From the NCBI GenBank assembly GCA_002101235.1, contig LWTL01000109.1, positions 1-54,505 on the forward strand: a DNA stretch of 54,505 bases. The letters run 5' to 3'. Each line of letters starts with the position of its first letter. The stretch's first letter is position 1. Positions 53,166 through 54,505 of this stretch are shown here, piece after piece. Source of the DNA: Cycloclasticus sp. symbiont of Bathymodiolus heckerae (GTDB taxonomy: Bacteria > Pseudomonadota > Gammaproteobacteria > Methylococcales > Cycloclasticaceae). The notes beneath the pieces were generated by a model. It saw only the letters and a list, made by a program, of their open reading frames with translations, did no database searches and had not been told where the DNA came from. Made by a program: the position numbers and the translations under genes.

Positions 53166-54323
53166 ATGAGCAGTATACGAAAAATAAATCCCGGTGAGGT
53201 CAGTGTAGGTGAATCATTACCTTGGCCGGTATACGATATTGAAAAAGCTTTGCTATTGAAGGAAGGAACGGTCGTGCGTTCGGAAAAACAATTACAGATC
53301 ATTCTTGAAAAAGGCGTTTATCGTGGTCTGTCAGAAGAAGAAGTAGTTGAAGAAAAAGAGCAAGAAGAAAAAGAAAAAAGTCGCCATGTAAAAACGGCTA
53401 GTCCATTTCATATGAAGCGGCTTTGCGCGCAAGAATTGCAGCAGTTATCGCAAAAATTAATAACTGGCAAGGCTGTTGATGTTCAAGAGTCCGTAAGTTT
53501 TGTAACGAATAGAATTAAAGAAGATTGTTATAACAATGCCAATGCAACCTTGGCGGCGATTCATTTATCGGGTGAGTTTAGTTACAGTGTTTTGCACCCA
53601 TTACACACAGCTATATTGTGTGAATTACTAATGCGCCGATTAAGTTTTTCTGATGAGCAGCAGCAAACGGTTATGGCAGCAGCACTGTTAATGAACCTAG
53701 GTATGTATGAGTTGCAAGATGAGCTTTTCTCACAAGTAGAGCCATTGACTGAAACGCAAAAACTGGCGGTACATGAACATCCAGAGAGAAGCGTTTTATT
53801 GCTAAAAAAAGCAGGTGTTAATGATGCTAATATGCTGAGCATTATCCTTCAGCACCATGAACGAATAGACGGGGAAGGTTACCCTGCTAAGTTGACAGGC
53901 GATAAAATTCATCAAGGTGCAAAAGTTGTCGCATTAGCAGATATGTATGCTGCGATGATAACGCCCCGATCTTATCGTGAGCCGATTATGGCGCAGACAG
54001 CATTGAAGCAAATTTTCACAGACCGTGGTAAGTCTGTAGATGACCATTTAACACAATTGCTGATTCGCGAAGTGGGCGTGTACCCCCCAGGCTCATTTGT
54101 AAAATTAGCCAACGGCGATACTGCAATTGTTATAAAACGTGCAATTGTTAAAAAAGGACGCAATGCAACGGCCCCTGTTGTCGCCTGTATTATTAGCCCG
54201 CGTGGTGGCGTTTATGAAAAGCCATCCTTGAGGGATTCTAATTTAGATATGTACAAAATAACGAGTATGGCAACACCTGAGTTCGAAAAGCCGATAGACT
54301 TTTCAACGCTATGGGGATATTAA
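53166..54323 (+). CDS. HD-GYP domain protein lacking the HD pair
   Basis: A 385 aa protein with an N-terminal regulatory region of about 90 residues that includes an acidic linker (EEEVVEEKEQEEKEK), then an HD-GYP domain. HHERIDGEGYP (230-240), ADMYAAMITPRSYR and the HPERS turn are kept, but the metal-binding His-Asp pair is Met176-Asn177 (AALLMNLGM). Loss of that pair should prevent normal c-di-GMP hydrolysis, so it may be a receptor. No ribosome site precedes ATG 53166. It stands between the patatin gene and an IS. Confidence 0.88.
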   Translation: MSSIRKINPGEVSVGESLPWPVYDIEKALLLKEGTVVRSEKQLQIILEKGVYRGLSEEEVVEEKEQEEKEKSRHVKTASPFHMKRLCAQELQQLSQKLITGKAVDVQESVSFVTNRIKEDCYNNANATLAAIHLSGEFSYSVLHPLHTAILCELLMRRLSFSDEQQQTVMAAALLMNLGMYELQDELFSQVEPLTETQKLAVHEHPERSVLLLKKAGVNDANMLSIILQHHERIDGEGYPAKLTGDKIHQGAKVVALADMYAAMITPRSYREPIMAQTALKQIFTDRGKSVDDHLTQLLIREVGVYPPGSFVKLANGDTAIVIKRAIVKKGRNATAPVVACIISPRGGVYEKPSLRDSNLDMYKITSMATPEFEKPIDFSTLWGY

Positions 54324-54378
54324 CTATCTATTTTGGCCTTTAGGCTTAGTTGATTGTTTACTGTTACCATTGCAAGAT

Positions 54379-54505
54379 TGTAGTGGTCAAGTAAATTTGG
54401 CCACAGTTTTGTATTCAGCCCAGTAGTTTTTCTCCGCAACATTTGGCGATAAGCCATTGTTATGTTGATGAGGCCTGACTTGGCTGTAGTACCCGATTAT
54501 ATATT
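54379..54505 (-). mobile_element. End of an IS3-family insertion sequence, cut by the window edge
   Basis: TGTAGTGGTCAAGTAA at 54379 begins the terminal inverted repeat of an element whose transposase reads toward it from beyond the window. The 16 bases are repeated at 24437. Direct repeats of the target cannot be judged from one end. Confidence 0.75.
54387..54505 (-). CDS. IS3-family transposase, C-terminal end (partial)
   Basis: The minus strand, continuing in from outside, reads YIIGYYSQVRPHQHNNGLSP followed by NVAEKNYWAEYKTVAKFT and a stop at 54387-54389. The Y-x-RPH-x-H-x-x-N-x-x-SP pattern is the end of the rve-type integrase domain in IS3 transposases. Only 38 residues are visible, so intactness is unknown. 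Confidence 0.8.
   Translation of the reverse strand, partial: YIIGYYSQVRPHQHNNGLSPNVAEKNYWAEYKTVAKFT

Noticed and set aside
1..54505. CRISPR arrays, tRNA or rRNA genes, prophage
   Set aside because: No regularly spaced repeats, cloverleaf-like intergenic sequence, rRNA-like sequence or phage structural genes were seen.

Overview
The window reads as chromosomal DNA of a free-living, AT-leaning, polar-flagellated gammaproteobacterium, probably marine and able to respire at low oxygen. The evidence is a FlrC-type sigma-54 activator next to fliEFGHIJ, a complete cbb3 oxidase locus (ccoNOQP-ccoGH and ccoIS) with an FNR/ANR-type regulator, a PBP1b gene overlapped by a TPR lipoprotein as in pseudomonads, and several c-di-GMP proteins. 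A Cycloclasticus/Methylophaga-like lineage would fit the base composition and gene set, but that is a guess and not shown by the sequence.

Layout. 1-6.1 kb: the end of flrC, then fliE-fliJ, tightly packed with short overlaps. 6.2-18.2 kb: a membrane PAS-GGDEF protein, dusA, folE, hemH with a small membrane protein and a lipoprotein, a YafJ-like amidotransferase, an HDOD protein, a degenerate REC-GGDEF-EAL protein, mrcB with an LpoP-like activator, and a small possible nuclease-fold gene. 18.2-23.7 kb: a housekeeping run (yoaA-like helicase, tsaB, yciO, M50 protease, trpS, ppnP). 23.7-28.3 kb: an accessory island with a REP-like hairpin, a DinJ/YafQ-type toxin-antitoxin (TA) pair, an IS-end remnant, an inverted pair of 22-bp repeats flanking an rhlE-like helicase and an hflX gene of different composition, a broken parD, and an intact RHH/ParE pair. 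28.4-36.3 kb: a U32 protein, a pseudouridine synthase, a GST, pyk (behind a parE fragment and a Pho-box-like site), scpA, scpB and rluB. 36.3-46.9 kb: a GGDEF gene with a well-spaced sigma-54 promoter, then the cbb3 oxidase locus. 46.9-54.5 kb: sufT, a YihY/BrkB protein, glnS, a patatin protein with cyclic-nucleotide-binding domains, an HD-GYP protein lacking its HD pair, and the end of an IS3-family transposase cut by the window edge.

How it works together. The cbb3 genes encode structural subunits, copper supply (CcoI), assembly factors and their likely oxygen regulator; a palindromic FNR-type site lies upstream of ccoN. The flagellar genes sit under a sigma-54 activator, and a second sigma-54 promoter candidate precedes a diguanylate cyclase about 31 kb away. 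No rRNA, tRNA or CRISPR array was seen. Most of the window is ordinary core genome. The parts most worth a second look are the TA/repeat island, the degenerate c-di-GMP proteins, the mrcB-lpoP-unknown gene set, and the unannotated regulatory sites.
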